Notes: generated by a model not told the origin, from the sequence alone. A stretch of 64,000 nt of DNA from Acetobacter pasteurianus subsp. pasteurianus LMG 1262 = NBRC 106471 (GCF_000285275.1 NZ_CADO01000006.1:43190-107189); one strand, 5' to 3'; numbered from the stretch's first letter, positions 1 through 8,870 are shown. Numbers and translations: made by a program.

Positions 1-695
1 AACACCAAACCCAGCCAAGCCTCCAGCAACGCAAGTAATGTTGCAACGCCCATTCCCAACAAGGGCGAAAAGCCCATCCGCAAACTTGCTGCCGCAGGCG
101 CGATCATAAGCGTAAACACCAGCAAGACACCCGTAATCTGGGCGCATTGCGCTGTGGCTACAGCAACAATCATGAGAAAAAGAATATCAAGTAGACGCAT
201 ATTCACGCCCCGTGCCTCTGCCTGCTCTGGCTGCAATGATGCAAAAAGAAGCGGTCTGGCCACAAACGCCAATGCCATCAAACAGGTTACAGAAAGAGCA
301 CCCAGCCAACCCAGCATAGAAGACCCAATACCCAGAATATCCCCAAAAAGCAGCGCGGTAGCCGAACTGGCAGAGTGGGTTAAAAAATGCAGGCACAATG
401 CCCCAAAACCCATGGCAACAGAAAGTACCAACCCGATTGTTACATCCCGGCCTACAAGCCTGTCTCCCGCCAGCCCTATGGCAACACCACCGCCAACAGC
501 GCCAAGCCCAAGCCCAAGCAAAGCGGGCTGCCCCAAAAGAAGAGCTGCAGCGGCTCCTGCAAATCCCACATGTGAAAGCGCATGGCTCGCAAAGCTCTGA
601 CCACGCAGAACAAGAAACCAACCCACGGGCCCACACACCAAAGCCGCTAAAAACGCTGCCAGAAAGGCAGTGCGCATAAATTCATACTCAAGCAT
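1..695 (-). CDS. znuB: Zinc ABC transporter permease ZnuB (partial, runs off left edge)
   Basis: This is the membrane subunit of a zinc (ABC-3 type) importer. The visible 231 residues form a chain of hydrophobic helices, with the family stretch around SFASHALSHVGFAG near residues 33-46. The start MLEYEFMRTAF is the form usual for the family, and its ATG shares one base with the TGA of the ATPase gene (TGATG), so translation is probably coupled. The C-terminus lies beyond position 1. It is the last gene of a three-gene operon behind a Zur-type palindrome, which argues for zinc rather than manganese as the substrate. Confidence 0.88.
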   Translation of the reverse strand, partial: MLEYEFMRTAFLAAFLAALVCGPVGWFLVLRGQSFASHALSHVGFAGAAAALLLGQPALLGLGLGAVGGGVAIGLAGDRLVGRDVTIGLVLSVAMGFGALCLHFLTHSASSATALLFGDILGIGSSMLGWLGALSVTCLMALAFVARPLLFASLQPEQAEARGVNMRLLDILFLMIVAVATAQCAQITGVLLVFTLMIAPAAASLRMGFSPLLGMGVATLLALLEAWLGLV

Positions 696-1501
696 CAAGC
701 ACCATGTCCCATGCACATACAGGACTGGAGTGATGCCCCACCGCCTTCTGCCACAACAAACAATCTGTTTCCCGCCTTAATCACCTCAACCGGTGCCCCG
801 TAAAGTGCGCTGAGCGTTTGGGTTGTCATCACATCTTCCACGCGCCCCAGCACCGCCTTGCCATGTGCCATGTAAAGAACATGGTCCATCAACCCCATAA
901 GCGGATTGATATCATGGGTAGACATCAGCACCGTCATATTCCTATCGCGTGCCAAGGTATGAATGCGCTCTGCTGTTTCACGCATACGGGCGGGATCCAG
1001 GCTGACCAAAGGCTCATCAAGCAGCAAAATATGCGGGTTATCCAACAATGCCTGCGCCAGCATCAGCCGCTGCCTTTCTCCCCCTGAAAGGGAGCCGACC
1101 GGCCGCTGCGCCAGCGCCTGCGCATCTACTGCGGCCAAAGCTGCATCAATATCCGCTCTAGCCTGTTTGCCGTAAAATGGCAGGCCCCATTTCCAGCCCT
1201 GCTGTGCTGCGGCAACGGTGCTCCAACCGCTAATTTGTGCGGCCACCATAGCGCGTACCTGCGGCATATACCCTATGGGCATGCGGCCCTTTTGCACTGG
1301 CTGGCCTTCTATCCATATCTGGCCAGCCGAGGGCTTTTCCAGCCCCAAAAGAGTTCTAAACAGGGTTGTTTTTCCAGCCCCGTTTCCACCCAGAACAGCC
1401 ACAAAACTGCCTGCGGGAACTGTAAAACTGATATTATCCAGAACTGCTTTTTTCTGGCGCAACAGAGTTACGCCAGCCACTTGCACAGCAGAAGATGGCA
1501 T
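695..1501 (-). CDS. znuC: Zinc ABC transporter ATP-binding protein ZnuC
   Basis: This cytoplasmic ATPase drives zinc import by the neighbouring permease. Residues 38-46 hold the Walker A motif GGNGAGKTT, followed by the signature LSGGERQR and Walker B LLLDEP. I chose the ATG at 1501 (MPSSAV) over an upstream one because it overlaps the binding-protein stop as TAATG and gives a 268-aa protein of normal family length. The longer frame would run 21 codons into znuA. The gene overlaps both neighbours by one base, so the operon is tightly coupled. Confidence 0.88.
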   Translation of the reverse strand: MPSSAVQVAGVTLLRQKKAVLDNISFTVPAGSFVAVLGGNGAGKTTLFRTLLGLEKPSAGQIWIEGQPVQKGRMPIGYMPQVRAMVAAQISGWSTVAAAQQGWKWGLPFYGKQARADIDAALAAVDAQALAQRPVGSLSGGERQRLMLAQALLDNPHILLLDEPLVSLDPARMRETAERIHTLARDRNMTVLMSTHDINPLMGLMDHVLYMAHGKAVLGRVEDVMTTQTLSALYGAPVEVIKAGNRLFVVAEGGGASLQSCMCMGHGA

Positions 1502-2409
1502 TATTGCGCTACACCTAGTAGGTGCGCCACTTGCGTAAGAGTTGAGCCGATCCATATCTGCCAATGTGTATTCTGCGGCATAATTTCCGCCAATGGCAGA
1601 ATGGGTATACCTGCGTTATGTGCCAGATCAAGCAGGTGTTTGCTGGCTGGTTCTTCTACCTGCACATTATAGGCAAGTAGCCGCAACTTTTTTTGCTTAA
1701 GATCCTGTTCAAACGTGGCAACCGCAACAGGTGGTGGCTCAACATCATTCATGATAGCAATCTGGAAAGCATTTTCCTTCATGTCCAAACCAAGATAGTT
1801 GGCCAAAGGCGTAAACAATGGTTCTGTTGCTGCCACAGCCATACCTTGCACATGTGGGCGCAATGCTGCGGCCTGCGCCTGCACTCTAGCAATATCAGCC
1901 TGCAACTTCTGACCCCGTGCAGCATATGCTGATGCATGTGCCGGATCTGCCTGTTCACACGCTTTTTCAAACCTTTGCGCAAAATCTGCTACCGCGTTGA
2001 GGTCATACCATAAATGGGCATTCCCGCCTTCGTGCCAGCCTGACCATGTATCTGCACGCACATACCGCGCCTGTGGCAAAGCAGAAGCCTGCACCAAATG
2101 GTCCATCCATGCATCGTATCCCGCACCATTGCCCACAACCAACGTGGCATCTGCGACACGACGCGCATCATCCGGTGTAGGAGCATATAAATGCGGATCC
2201 ACCGCTGGTGATACAAGTATGGATGTAACGTGCATGTCTGGCTCAGCAATCTGCGCAGCCAGATCCCCCCATGTGTTTTCTGCCGCCACAACAGACAAAG
2301 GGCGCGCAGCCGCAGAACCCGTGTCCATGGTTGCAACACCAAGCACAGCCACCATACCAAACAACATCCGGCGTGAAGTGCCTTTTGTTTTTCTCAATTC
2401 CATACCCAT
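1501..2409 (-). CDS. znuA: Zinc ABC transporter periplasmic binding protein ZnuA
   Basis: This protein captures the metal in the periplasm and delivers it to ZnuB/ZnuC. It is 302 aa, with an N-terminal signal peptide (basic start, hydrophobic core, AAA before the mature part). It has the cluster A-I features DPHLYAPTPDDARR and a later HLWYD, which supply the metal-binding histidines. The long His-rich loop of many zinc binders is not evident, so manganese binding cannot be excluded from the protein alone. It is the first gene of the operon and starts 22 bp from the Zur-type palindrome. Confidence 0.85.
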   Translation of the reverse strand: MGMELRKTKGTSRRMLFGMVAVLGVATMDTGSAAARPLSVVAAENTWGDLAAQIAEPDMHVTSILVSPAVDPHLYAPTPDDARRVADATLVVGNGAGYDAWMDHLVQASALPQARYVRADTWSGWHEGGNAHLWYDLNAVADFAQRFEKACEQADPAHASAYAARGQKLQADIARVQAQAAALRPHVQGMAVAATEPLFTPLANYLGLDMKENAFQIAIMNDVEPPPVAVATFEQDLKQKKLRLLAYNVQVEEPASKHLLDLAHNAGIPILPLAEIMPQNTHWQIWIGSTLTQVAHLLGVAQ

Positions 2410-2430
2410 TATCCTGCCATGCCTGAATGC

Positions 2431-2449
2431 AATGTAATACTATTACATT
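2431..2449. promoter_or_regulatory. Zur-box-like perfect palindrome between znuA and zur
   Basis: AATGTAATACTATTACATT is a perfect 9-1-9 inverted repeat between the divergent znuA and zur genes. Its form (TAATA centre, ATGT/ACAT arms) fits Fur-family operators, and its place suggests Zur represses the zinc importer and perhaps its own gene. The palindrome is seen directly; Zur as the binder is inferred from context. Confidence 0.75.
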
Positions 2450-2533
2450 TTCTCAGCTGCACGTCACCATCTCACACGCGCAAATTTGGCCTTCACCTCT
2501 CAGATCAGTTACGCTAAGAAATACAGAGAACGG

Positions 2534-3097
2534 ATGATGAACATGCCCTACCCTACGTCTTCTTCCACAGCAACACCGACCCATACCTTTCCCGCGCATA
2601 TTGAGCACCAGCTGGATAAGGCGACTGCACTATGCACCCAACAAGGCGCACGAATGACGGCCCAACGCCGTGACGTGCTTGGGCTTATTCTTATGCATGC
2701 ACGTCCGGTTGGAGCATATGATCTGCTGGAAGAACTTAAAACAGCAGAACGGCGCCCTGCTCCCCCTACAGTATATCGGGCACTGGATTTTCTGCTTGAA
2801 CATGGCCTGATCCACCGTATTGAACGTCTGTCCGCTTTTATTCCCTGCACCAATCTGCGCCACTGCTCCCATACGCATGAACATTCAGAAGCATGCCTAC
2901 ATACTGCACAGTTTCTGATCTGCCGTGACTGCAAAACCGTAACGGAAATAGCCGATACAACCGTTCTGGAAACCCTGAAACACATTTGCAAAAATGAGAA
3001 TTTTGTAATTCAGAGCACTTCGGTTGAGGTAGAAGGGCTATGTGCAGATTGTGCATCCAAACACCCCACAAAAGAGCTTCCGCACCAAGGTGTATGA
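2534..3097 (+). CDS. zur: Fur-family zinc uptake regulator Zur
   Basis: This is a 187-aa Fur-family repressor. The N-terminal winged helix includes MTAQRRDVLGLI and PTVYRALDFLLEHGLIHRIE. The C-terminal dimer domain carries metal ligands, including the paired cysteines CRDC and CADC of the structural zinc site and a His-rich CSHTHEHSEAC stretch. I take the start at the ATGATG (2534), just after a purine-rich GAGAACGG; a frame open from 2486 would allow a longer form. Being divergent from znuACB with a palindrome between makes Zur more likely than Fur, Mur or PerR. Confidence 0.85.
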   Translation: MMNMPYPTSSSTATPTHTFPAHIEHQLDKATALCTQQGARMTAQRRDVLGLILMHARPVGAYDLLEELKTAERRPAPPTVYRALDFLLEHGLIHRIERLSAFIPCTNLRHCSHTHEHSEACLHTAQFLICRDCKTVTEIADTTVLETLKHICKNENFVIQSTSVEVEGLCADCASKHPTKELPHQGV

Positions 3098-3639
3098 TGG
3101 GTAATCGTCATCTTTCTTCTTTACAAAATGCGCTTCCCGGATTGTCACTTCCCCTAGCGCAAAAAAGACGATGCACACCCCATTTAAAACAACATCATGC
3201 CTCACAGAAGCGCCCAACCTGTGCAGAAGACATACAAACGGACTTATTCTCGCTTCCGCTTCTTCCTCCGTTACGGACACACTTTTTGCCAGAGGAAATC
3301 CGTTTGACACGCATACCTTCCTTGGCGGCCACACATACTGGGAAGGAAGGCAATTTTTTGTATCATATTACCGATGCCCCCGTGGCTTCTGCGTTGTTAC
3401 AAAAAGGGCTTCCCCTCAATAAACATCATCCCCTTATGCTGACAGAGCAGAATGGCATTAGTGCCTGGCTAGCAAAAATATCAGAATACATTCAGGGCAA
3501 TGCTTCCGAAAAAGCCGTTATCCTACGGTTACGCCGTGCAATGGTAGAAGATGCACTTGAGCCTGACCCCGATCATACGGCAGAATTTGCAAGTAACTGC
3601 TATCTGTTAAGCGGCAACTTTAATTGCACGATGACCTAA
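3094..3639 (+). CDS. Uncharacterised protein coupled to zur
   Basis: This is a 181-aa protein I do not recognise. Its ATG at 3094 overlaps the zur stop (ATGA), so it is probably translated with zur. The first ~75 residues look disordered and basic. The second half has FLYHITDAPVASALLQKGLPL and, later, AVILRLRRAMVED. An opening of the form YHxT...LxxGL followed by a VILRL strand is reminiscent of small ADP-ribosyltransferase-fold proteins, but this is only a weak resemblance. The link with zur suggests a role in zinc limitation or simple co-transcription. Confidence 0.6.
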   Translation: MMGNRHLSSLQNALPGLSLPLAQKRRCTPHLKQHHASQKRPTCAEDIQTDLFSLPLLPPLRTHFLPEEIRLTRIPSLAATHTGKEGNFLYHITDAPVASALLQKGLPLNKHHPLMLTEQNGISAWLAKISEYIQGNASEKAVILRLRRAMVEDALEPDPDHTAEFASNCYLLSGNFNCTMT

Positions 3640-3785
3640 AAAGACAGCTCTATTTTCGCACACTATCTGCATGGGCAACCTGAATCTCTTTACATACAAA
3701 TCAAGAATACTCTGCTAACAGAATTTATCTGTCAGAAAATTCAAGAAATCCCGAAAAACACAATAGCAACTAAGATATTTAATTA

Positions 3786-3826
3786 AAAAAGCCCATCCCG
3801 TGTTACCGGAATGGGCTCGTTTTAAA
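3786..3826. terminator. Bidirectional rho-independent terminator
   Basis: A hairpin with arms GCCCATcCCG / CCGGaATGGGC lies between an A run on the left and TTTT on the right. It sits between the zur operon (+) and the convergent histone-like gene (-) and can serve both. The rest of 3,640-3,877 shows no gene. Confidence 0.75.
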
Positions 3827-3877
3827 ACAGCATTATTTTACTGATAAATATCTAAACCAGATAAAATACCGTTATAT

Positions 3878-4576
3878 TTAGGATGCGCGGGTGCGGCGGG
3901 TTGTTTTAGCCTTTGTTTTCCGTGCTGCTGGTGCCTTTGCAGCAGTTTTTTCAGCTTCTGCAGCGGCTGCCAAACGTTCATACCGCTTACGGCGGCGCTC
4001 TTCCTGCACAATACGCAGCTTTTCCACAGCTGAAAGTTTCTTTTTAGCCGCTGGTTCTACGGCACGCACAGTCCGCTTACGGGTTGCCGGTGCTGCTGGC
4101 TTTGCAACCTTGCTGGCAGTGGTTGCCTTTGTTGCACGTGTGGCACGTACCGGTTTTGCTGCTTCAACTTTGGCTGGTTTTGCAGTTTTACGTGCTGTTG
4201 CAACAACCGGGGCTTTGGCTGCACGTGTTGCTTTGGTTGCGCGCACTGGCTTTTCTACAACATCTTCTGCTTTAGCTTTAGCACGCCGCGTTACCTTGGG
4301 AGCAGCTTTGGTCTCGGCCTTGGCGGCTACTGTTTTTTTACGTGCTGTTGTTTTAGGTGCTACGGTTTTTTCTTCAGCCGGTTTACGAGGAGCTGCCTTA
4401 CGCACATAAGCCCGACGCGGCTTAGGGGTCTCTGGCTCTGCTTCAAAATCAAAAAGCTCTTCTACTTCGACAACTTTTGCGCGAGATGCACGCTTTTTGG
4501 GGGCTACAGCAGCAACCTTGCGCTTAGAAACCGTTTTACCCGCAGCAGGTTTTCGGCGGGTTCTTGTCTCACTCAT
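3878..4576 (-). CDS. Histone H1-like Lys/Ala-rich protein
   Basis: This is a 232-aa, strongly basic protein made almost entirely of Lys, Arg, Ala, Thr, Val and Pro, with recurring short units such as KPVRATKATRAAKAP and KPVRATRATKATTASK (about residues 109-150). A short acidic patch (VEVEELFDFEAEPE, about residues 35-48) interrupts it, and the C-terminal part contains a likely helix (LSAVEKLRIVQEERRRKRYERLAA). The composition matches bacterial H1-like nucleoid proteins, so DNA binding and compaction is the best guess. Repeats of this kind expand and contract easily, so length is probably variable between strains. Confidence 0.7.
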   Translation of the reverse strand: MSETRTRRKPAAGKTVSKRKVAAVAPKKRASRAKVVEVEELFDFEAEPETPKPRRAYVRKAAPRKPAEEKTVAPKTTARKKTVAAKAETKAAPKVTRRAKAKAEDVVEKPVRATKATRAAKAPVVATARKTAKPAKVEAAKPVRATRATKATTASKVAKPAAPATRKRTVRAVEPAAKKKLSAVEKLRIVQEERRRKRYERLAAAAEAEKTAAKAPAARKTKAKTTRRTRAS

Positions 4577-4894
4577 TTTAACTCCTTCTCAACCCCCTTT
4601 AAAAATAAGGAGATATAGAAACAAAATTTTTAAACTTCAAAACTTCTTCAACTGAAGCATATACCTACAAGAACAGGTATAGCCTTAGATTTTCATTCTA
4701 CATAACAAATGCTATAGAAAATGCAAAAAAATACTTCCGCATTTAAAGATATATTTCATTCTTCTGATCTATTTACCTTAAAAATGTTCTAAATACGTTC
4801 TCAAAAATTTCATGTGCTTGTGGCATATTGCTCAAAACAGGCAATCATCCTTATATCCTCAATGCAGACCTCTCCTTCTCACGGAACATGCTTC
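4577..4894. other. AT-rich intergenic region upstream of mtnA
   Basis: About 320 bp without a convincing gene, clearly more AT-rich than the flanks. It must hold the promoters of the divergent histone-like gene and mtnA; I see no clear operator or RNA structure. Confidence 0.5.
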
Positions 4895-5992
4895 ATGAAA
4901 ATCAATGGTACCTCTTTCCGCAGTGTATGGATTGATGAAAAAGACCAATGGTCTATTCATATTTTCGATCAGACACGCCTTCCTTTTTCATTGGACATCC
5001 TGCGGCTTACAACTGTTCAAGATGTCGCTCATGCCATTACCAGCATGCAGGTACGCGGCGCTCCGCTTATTGGGGCTGTTGCTGCCTATGGTCTGGCACT
5101 AGCATTACGCACAGACAACAGTGATACCAGCCTTGAACAAAACGCAGCAATGCTTGCTGCAACCCGCCCCACCGCTATAAATTTGCGTTGGGCGCTTGAA
5201 AGAATGCTAAATACCCTCCGGCCCATTCCGCCAGAAAATCGGGTATCCGCTGCTTATGCAGAAGCCCTGCATATCTGCGATGAAGACGCCGCCCAAAATG
5301 AAGCTATTGGCAAGCATGGCCTTAAACTTTTGCAGGACCTCGCTGCCAAAAAAGAACAAGGCCAGCGCCTGAATATTCTAACCCACTGCAACGCCGGATG
5401 GATTGCCACGGTAGATTGGGGCACAGCATTGGCCCCTATCTACATGGCGCATGATCTGGGCCTGAACGTACATGTATGGGTGGATGAAACACGCCCACGC
5501 AACCAAGGAGCCGCCCTTACTGCATGGGAGCTGGGCAGTCACGGCGTTCCTCATACTGTTATTACAGACAATGCAGGTGGCCATATGATGCAGCATGGCC
5601 AAGTTGATATTGTTATTGTTGGCACAGATCGCGTCACACGCAACGGAGACGTGGCAAACAAAATTGGCACTTATCTGAAAGCTTTAGCTGCACAGGACAA
5701 TAAAATACCATTCTGGGTTGCATTGCCTTCTACAACCATAGATTGGCGCATTGCAGATGGTATCCGTGATATTCCTATTGAAGAACGCGCAGCATCCGAA
5801 GTCACACATGTTCAGGGGCGTATGTCAGACGGAAAAATAGGCTCCGTGCAAATTACTCCGGATCATAGCCCAGCAGCTAACCCAGCTTTTGATGTGACAC
5901 CGTCCAGACTCGTAACGGGGTTGATTACAGAAAAAGGCTGCTGCCCAGCCACAGAAAGCGGCCTCCTCAGCCTTTTTCCCAACCATACATAA
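4895..5992 (+). CDS. mtnA: S-methyl-5-thioribose-1-phosphate isomerase
   Basis: This enzyme converts methylthioribose-1-phosphate to methylthioribulose-1-phosphate in the methionine salvage pathway. The 365-aa form starting MKINGT matches the family's usual N-terminus. Visible motifs are MQVRGAPLIGAVAAYG, the cysteine-bearing HCNAGWIATVDWGTALAPIY and the aspartate-bearing GTDRVTRNGDVANKIGTY, which carry the catalytic Cys and Asp. An in-frame opening reaches back to 4814 with another ATG at 4862, but neither has a good ribosome site, so the start is not certain. No other salvage genes are adjacent. Confidence 0.88.
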   Translation: MKINGTSFRSVWIDEKDQWSIHIFDQTRLPFSLDILRLTTVQDVAHAITSMQVRGAPLIGAVAAYGLALALRTDNSDTSLEQNAAMLAATRPTAINLRWALERMLNTLRPIPPENRVSAAYAEALHICDEDAAQNEAIGKHGLKLLQDLAAKKEQGQRLNILTHCNAGWIATVDWGTALAPIYMAHDLGLNVHVWVDETRPRNQGAALTAWELGSHGVPHTVITDNAGGHMMQHGQVDIVIVGTDRVTRNGDVANKIGTYLKALAAQDNKIPFWVALPSTTIDWRIADGIRDIPIEERAASEVTHVQGRMSDGKIGSVQITPDHSPAANPAFDVTPSRLVTGLITEKGCCPATESGLLSLFPNHT

Positions 5993-6000
5993 AGGCCTTT

Positions 6001-6033
6001 CTGCATACCGCCATGCTGCATGGCGGTATGCAG
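6001..6033. terminator. Perfect 15-bp hairpin after mtnA
   Basis: CTGCATACCGCCATG, a three-base loop, then its exact reverse complement. It lies 8 bp after the mtnA stop. No U run follows, so it may be an mRNA end-stabilising structure or a rho-assisted terminator rather than a classic intrinsic one. Confidence 0.55.
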
Positions 6034-6134
6034 CCTTCATGTCTTGACGCTAAGAGTAACTATTGAATAAGCGAAACCATGTACACGCCTTGCAAAAGGC
6101 CCCATGCTTCATGGATTTTCCAGAAAGGGCTACC

Positions 6135-6626
6135 ATGTCAGAAACCATTGAAACACCAACAACGCAGTTTCTGACTGCCCATGGTATTGCCTTTACCCTG
6201 CAGGATTATGACTATGTGTCTGATCCCGGCAAAATTGGCTTACATGCTGCTGCTGGTATTGGTATCGACCAAAATAAGGTTTTCAAAACCCTGATGGTTG
6301 AAATTGATAAAAAGCAGATTGTTTGTGTAGCCATTCCTGTTCATAAAAAAATGGACCTGAAAAAAGTTGCAGCCCTGTTTGGTGGACGCAATGCACGTAT
6401 GCTGGGAGCAGAAAAAGCTGAAGCCCTGACCGGTTTTAAGGTGGGAGGTATCAGCCCCTTTGGCGCTCGCACGCAAGTGCCGGTGGTGTTAGACGAAAGC
6501 GTTCTCAAACTGGATACACTTTATATTAACGGCGGCGGCAGAGGCTTGGTGGTGGCCCTTAAACCGGCAGATGCCATCCAGTGCGTGAATGCCCGCACGG
6601 CAGATGTGACCGTTCCTGACGCCTGA
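6135..6626 (+). CDS. ybaK: YbaK/EbsC-type aminoacyl-tRNA deacylase
   Basis: This is a 163-aa protein of the YbaK family, which hydrolyses mischarged Cys-tRNA(Pro). The fold markers are HAAAGIGIDQNKVFKTLMVEI with the functional lysine, VHKKMDLKKVAALFGGRNARM, and the glycine-rich GFKVGGISPFG. The ATG at 6135 (MSETIE) follows AAAGGG at good spacing; the frame stays open upstream to 6063 but that part is unlike the family. It stands alone between mtnA and a lipoprotein gene. Confidence 0.85.
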   Translation: MSETIETPTTQFLTAHGIAFTLQDYDYVSDPGKIGLHAAAGIGIDQNKVFKTLMVEIDKKQIVCVAIPVHKKMDLKKVAALFGGRNARMLGAEKAEALTGFKVGGISPFGARTQVPVVLDESVLKLDTLYINGGGRGLVVALKPADAIQCVNARTADVTVPDA

Positions 6627-6771
6627 TAATACAGACACAAAAAAGAAACAGACGCAGCACAAAAACACAAACCCTCTTCCACCCAGAACAACAGGCGCTT
6701 ATTGCTATAGCATTCAGACTTCCGACCAATGGTTGTCTCGCGCTCCGGATCTGCCGGAGAGTTGTTCTGGT

Positions 6772-7695
6772 ATGGAGACGAGATTGTCACGCAAGCTTAC
6801 CGTTGCCCTGCTGGCCCCTTTGTGTCTGGCAGCGTGCGCCACACAGCAACCACAGCCAGGTGCGCGCCCCACCCCTAGTGCTTCCAGCACGAATACGTGG
6901 AACACAGCCAGTGGTGGCTACGGCTATGGTGGCCATGTGCCAGATTTTGCCACCCGCAATTTTGAGCCTTTTAACCGGCAGGATGTTGTGGGCATTGCCA
7001 TGCGTGAATGGCGCCTGTTTGGAAGCCCGGTGAATGATGATGACCCGGAGCAGCGCCCCGAACCAGAAGTTGCCTCTGTTAAGCCAGAACGCGCCCCCGG
7101 CCTGTGGGAACGTGTAGGAGAATACTGGTGGATTGGTATGGACCCGGACATGACCGAAACATCATGGACCGGCAAACACGATGCCAACGGGCGGCTAACC
7201 GACTTTGTGCATGATGGATCTTATGCGTGGTCTGCTGCCTTTATTTCCTACGTTATGCGCGTAGCTGGGGCTAACAGCCGCTTCCCCTATTCTCCCAATC
7301 ATTCCACTTACATCAACGCTGCCGCTTCTGGGCAGTCTCCCATTCTGCGGGCGCAGGATCCGGCAAACTACACCCCCAAACCGGGTGACCTGATCTGTGT
7401 TGCACGTGGCCGTAGCAAAGACACGATCCGATTCTCCAGCCTACCCACCTCTTATGGGTTTCCTGCGCATTGTGGCTTTGTTGTTGCTGTTGGCCAGAAT
7501 GGACAGCCTTTTGGCCGACAAATCAGCATTATCGGCGGCAATATTGATGATGCCGTTGCTCTGACACACGTGCCAACAGACACGCAGGGGCGCCTCGCCT
7601 CGCCCGATGGCCAAAGCTATGATTCACGCTATCCGTGGGCGGCAATTCTGGAAGTACTGTACGATGCAGAACAAGAACCCACAGCAGGCCAGTAA
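6772..7695 (+). CDS. DUF2272 lipoprotein
   Basis: This is a 307-aa predicted outer-membrane or periplasmic lipoprotein. The start METRLSRK gives a signal peptide ending in LAAC, a lipobox. A Pro/Thr/Ser-rich linker follows, and the C-terminal two thirds form the DUF2272 domain, with AWSAAFISYVMRVAG, PGDLICVARG, AHCGFVVAVG and GGNIDDAVALTHV. The domain is reminiscent of CHAP/NlpC-P60 amidase folds, but the usual Cys in the first motif is replaced (AWSAAFIS). Function is unknown, with a peptidoglycan-related role as a guess. Confidence 0.8.
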   Translation: METRLSRKLTVALLAPLCLAACATQQPQPGARPTPSASSTNTWNTASGGYGYGGHVPDFATRNFEPFNRQDVVGIAMREWRLFGSPVNDDDPEQRPEPEVASVKPERAPGLWERVGEYWWIGMDPDMTETSWTGKHDANGRLTDFVHDGSYAWSAAFISYVMRVAGANSRFPYSPNHSTYINAAASGQSPILRAQDPANYTPKPGDLICVARGRSKDTIRFSSLPTSYGFPAHCGFVVAVGQNGQPFGRQISIIGGNIDDAVALTHVPTDTQGRLASPDGQSYDSRYPWAAILEVLYDAEQEPTAGQ

Positions 7696-7808
7696 AGAAG
7701 CCGCATAAGCTGCCATGTTTTATCTGTTTGCCCTTGGGGCAGAATTTTCGGATGGAGCATGGTAGTCTGACCAACGCATTATAACGTGACAGCATAAGGT
7801 GTAACCAA

Positions 7809-8849
7809 ATGACTGAAAACGCCGTTTCCACCCCTCATCCCGGCTGGACCACGCTTTCTGCCGACATGCCGGGCGCGGTGGGCGGAACCCCTCTGGTACG
7901 CCTGCGCAAAGCGTCTGAAGCCACAGGGTGCGATATTTACGGCAAGGCCGAGTTTATGAATCCGGGCGGTTCCGTCAAGGATCGTGCGGCACTGGCTATT
8001 ATTGAAGATGCAGAACGCCGTGGCGTGCTTAAGCCCGGCGGCACCATTGTTGAAGGCACGGCCGGCAACACCGGCATTGGGCTTACACTGGTTGCCAATG
8101 CGCGTGGGTATAAATGCGTTATTGTCATGCCCGAAACCCAGAGCCAGGAAAAAATCGGCTTCCTGCGCATGATTGGGGCAGACCTTCGCCTTGTGCCAGC
8201 CAAGCCTTACCGTGATCCGGGCAATTACGTGCACGTTTCACGCCGTCTTTCCGAAGAAAACGGATGGGTATGGGCCAACCAGTTTGACAATGTTGCCAAC
8301 CGTGAAGGCCACCGTGCCACCACCGCACCAGAAATCTGGCAGCAAATGGGCGGTAAGGTAGATGCCTTTACCTGCGCCTGCGGCACAGGCGGCACGTTAG
8401 CGGGCGTAGCCTTGGGGCTGCATGATGCAGCCAAGCGCGATGGCGTAACAGCCCCACGTATTGTGCTGGCAGACCCAGAAGGCTCTGGACTATATGGCTG
8501 GGTAAAAAACAATGATCTGTCTGTTTCTGGATCTTCCATTACAGAAGGCATTGGCCAGTCCCGCGTAACAGGCAACCTGGAAGGCGCACCTATTGATGAC
8601 GCTGAGCGGATTCCAGACCCAGAAGCGCTAGAAATTATTTATAGCCTGCTAGGTGAAGAAGGCCTTTCCGTCGGTGGATCTTCTGGCATCAACGTGGCTT
8701 CTGCAATCCGTACTGCGCGCAAACTCGGCCCGGGGCATCGGATTGTTACCATTCTTTGCGATGGCGGTGCCCGTTATGAATCCAAACTGTTCAACCCTGA
8801 ATTCCTGCGGGCAAAAAATCTGCCAATCGCACCTTGGCTGAACAAGTAA
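7809..8849 (+). CDS. cysK: Cysteine synthase A (O-acetylserine sulfhydrylase)
   Basis: This is a PLP enzyme that makes cysteine from O-acetylserine and sulfide. At 346 aa it is the slightly longer alphaproteobacterial form. GGSVKDRAA carries the PLP lysine (about residue 57), EGTAGNTGIGL is the substrate loop, GTGGTLAGV the phosphate-binding loop, and GGSSGINVASA the C-terminal PLP contact. It stands alone and converges on guaA with a shared terminator. The cysteine it makes is also the sulfur source for the desulfurase in the defence island, though nothing shows a regulatory link. Confidence 0.87.
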   Translation: MTENAVSTPHPGWTTLSADMPGAVGGTPLVRLRKASEATGCDIYGKAEFMNPGGSVKDRAALAIIEDAERRGVLKPGGTIVEGTAGNTGIGLTLVANARGYKCVIVMPETQSQEKIGFLRMIGADLRLVPAKPYRDPGNYVHVSRRLSEENGWVWANQFDNVANREGHRATTAPEIWQQMGGKVDAFTCACGTGGTLAGVALGLHDAAKRDGVTAPRIVLADPEGSGLYGWVKNNDLSVSGSSITEGIGQSRVTGNLEGAPIDDAERIPDPEALEIIYSLLGEEGLSVGGSSGINVASAIRTARKLGPGHRIVTILCDGGARYESKLFNPEFLRAKNLPIAPWLNK

Positions 8850-8870
8850 GACCTTTGGCAAGAAGCCAAT

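Noticed and set aside
187..636. Open frame on the minus strand with Cys/Trp-rich translation
   Set aside because: It is a shadow frame over znuB; the frame beginning at 695 gives the proper permease.
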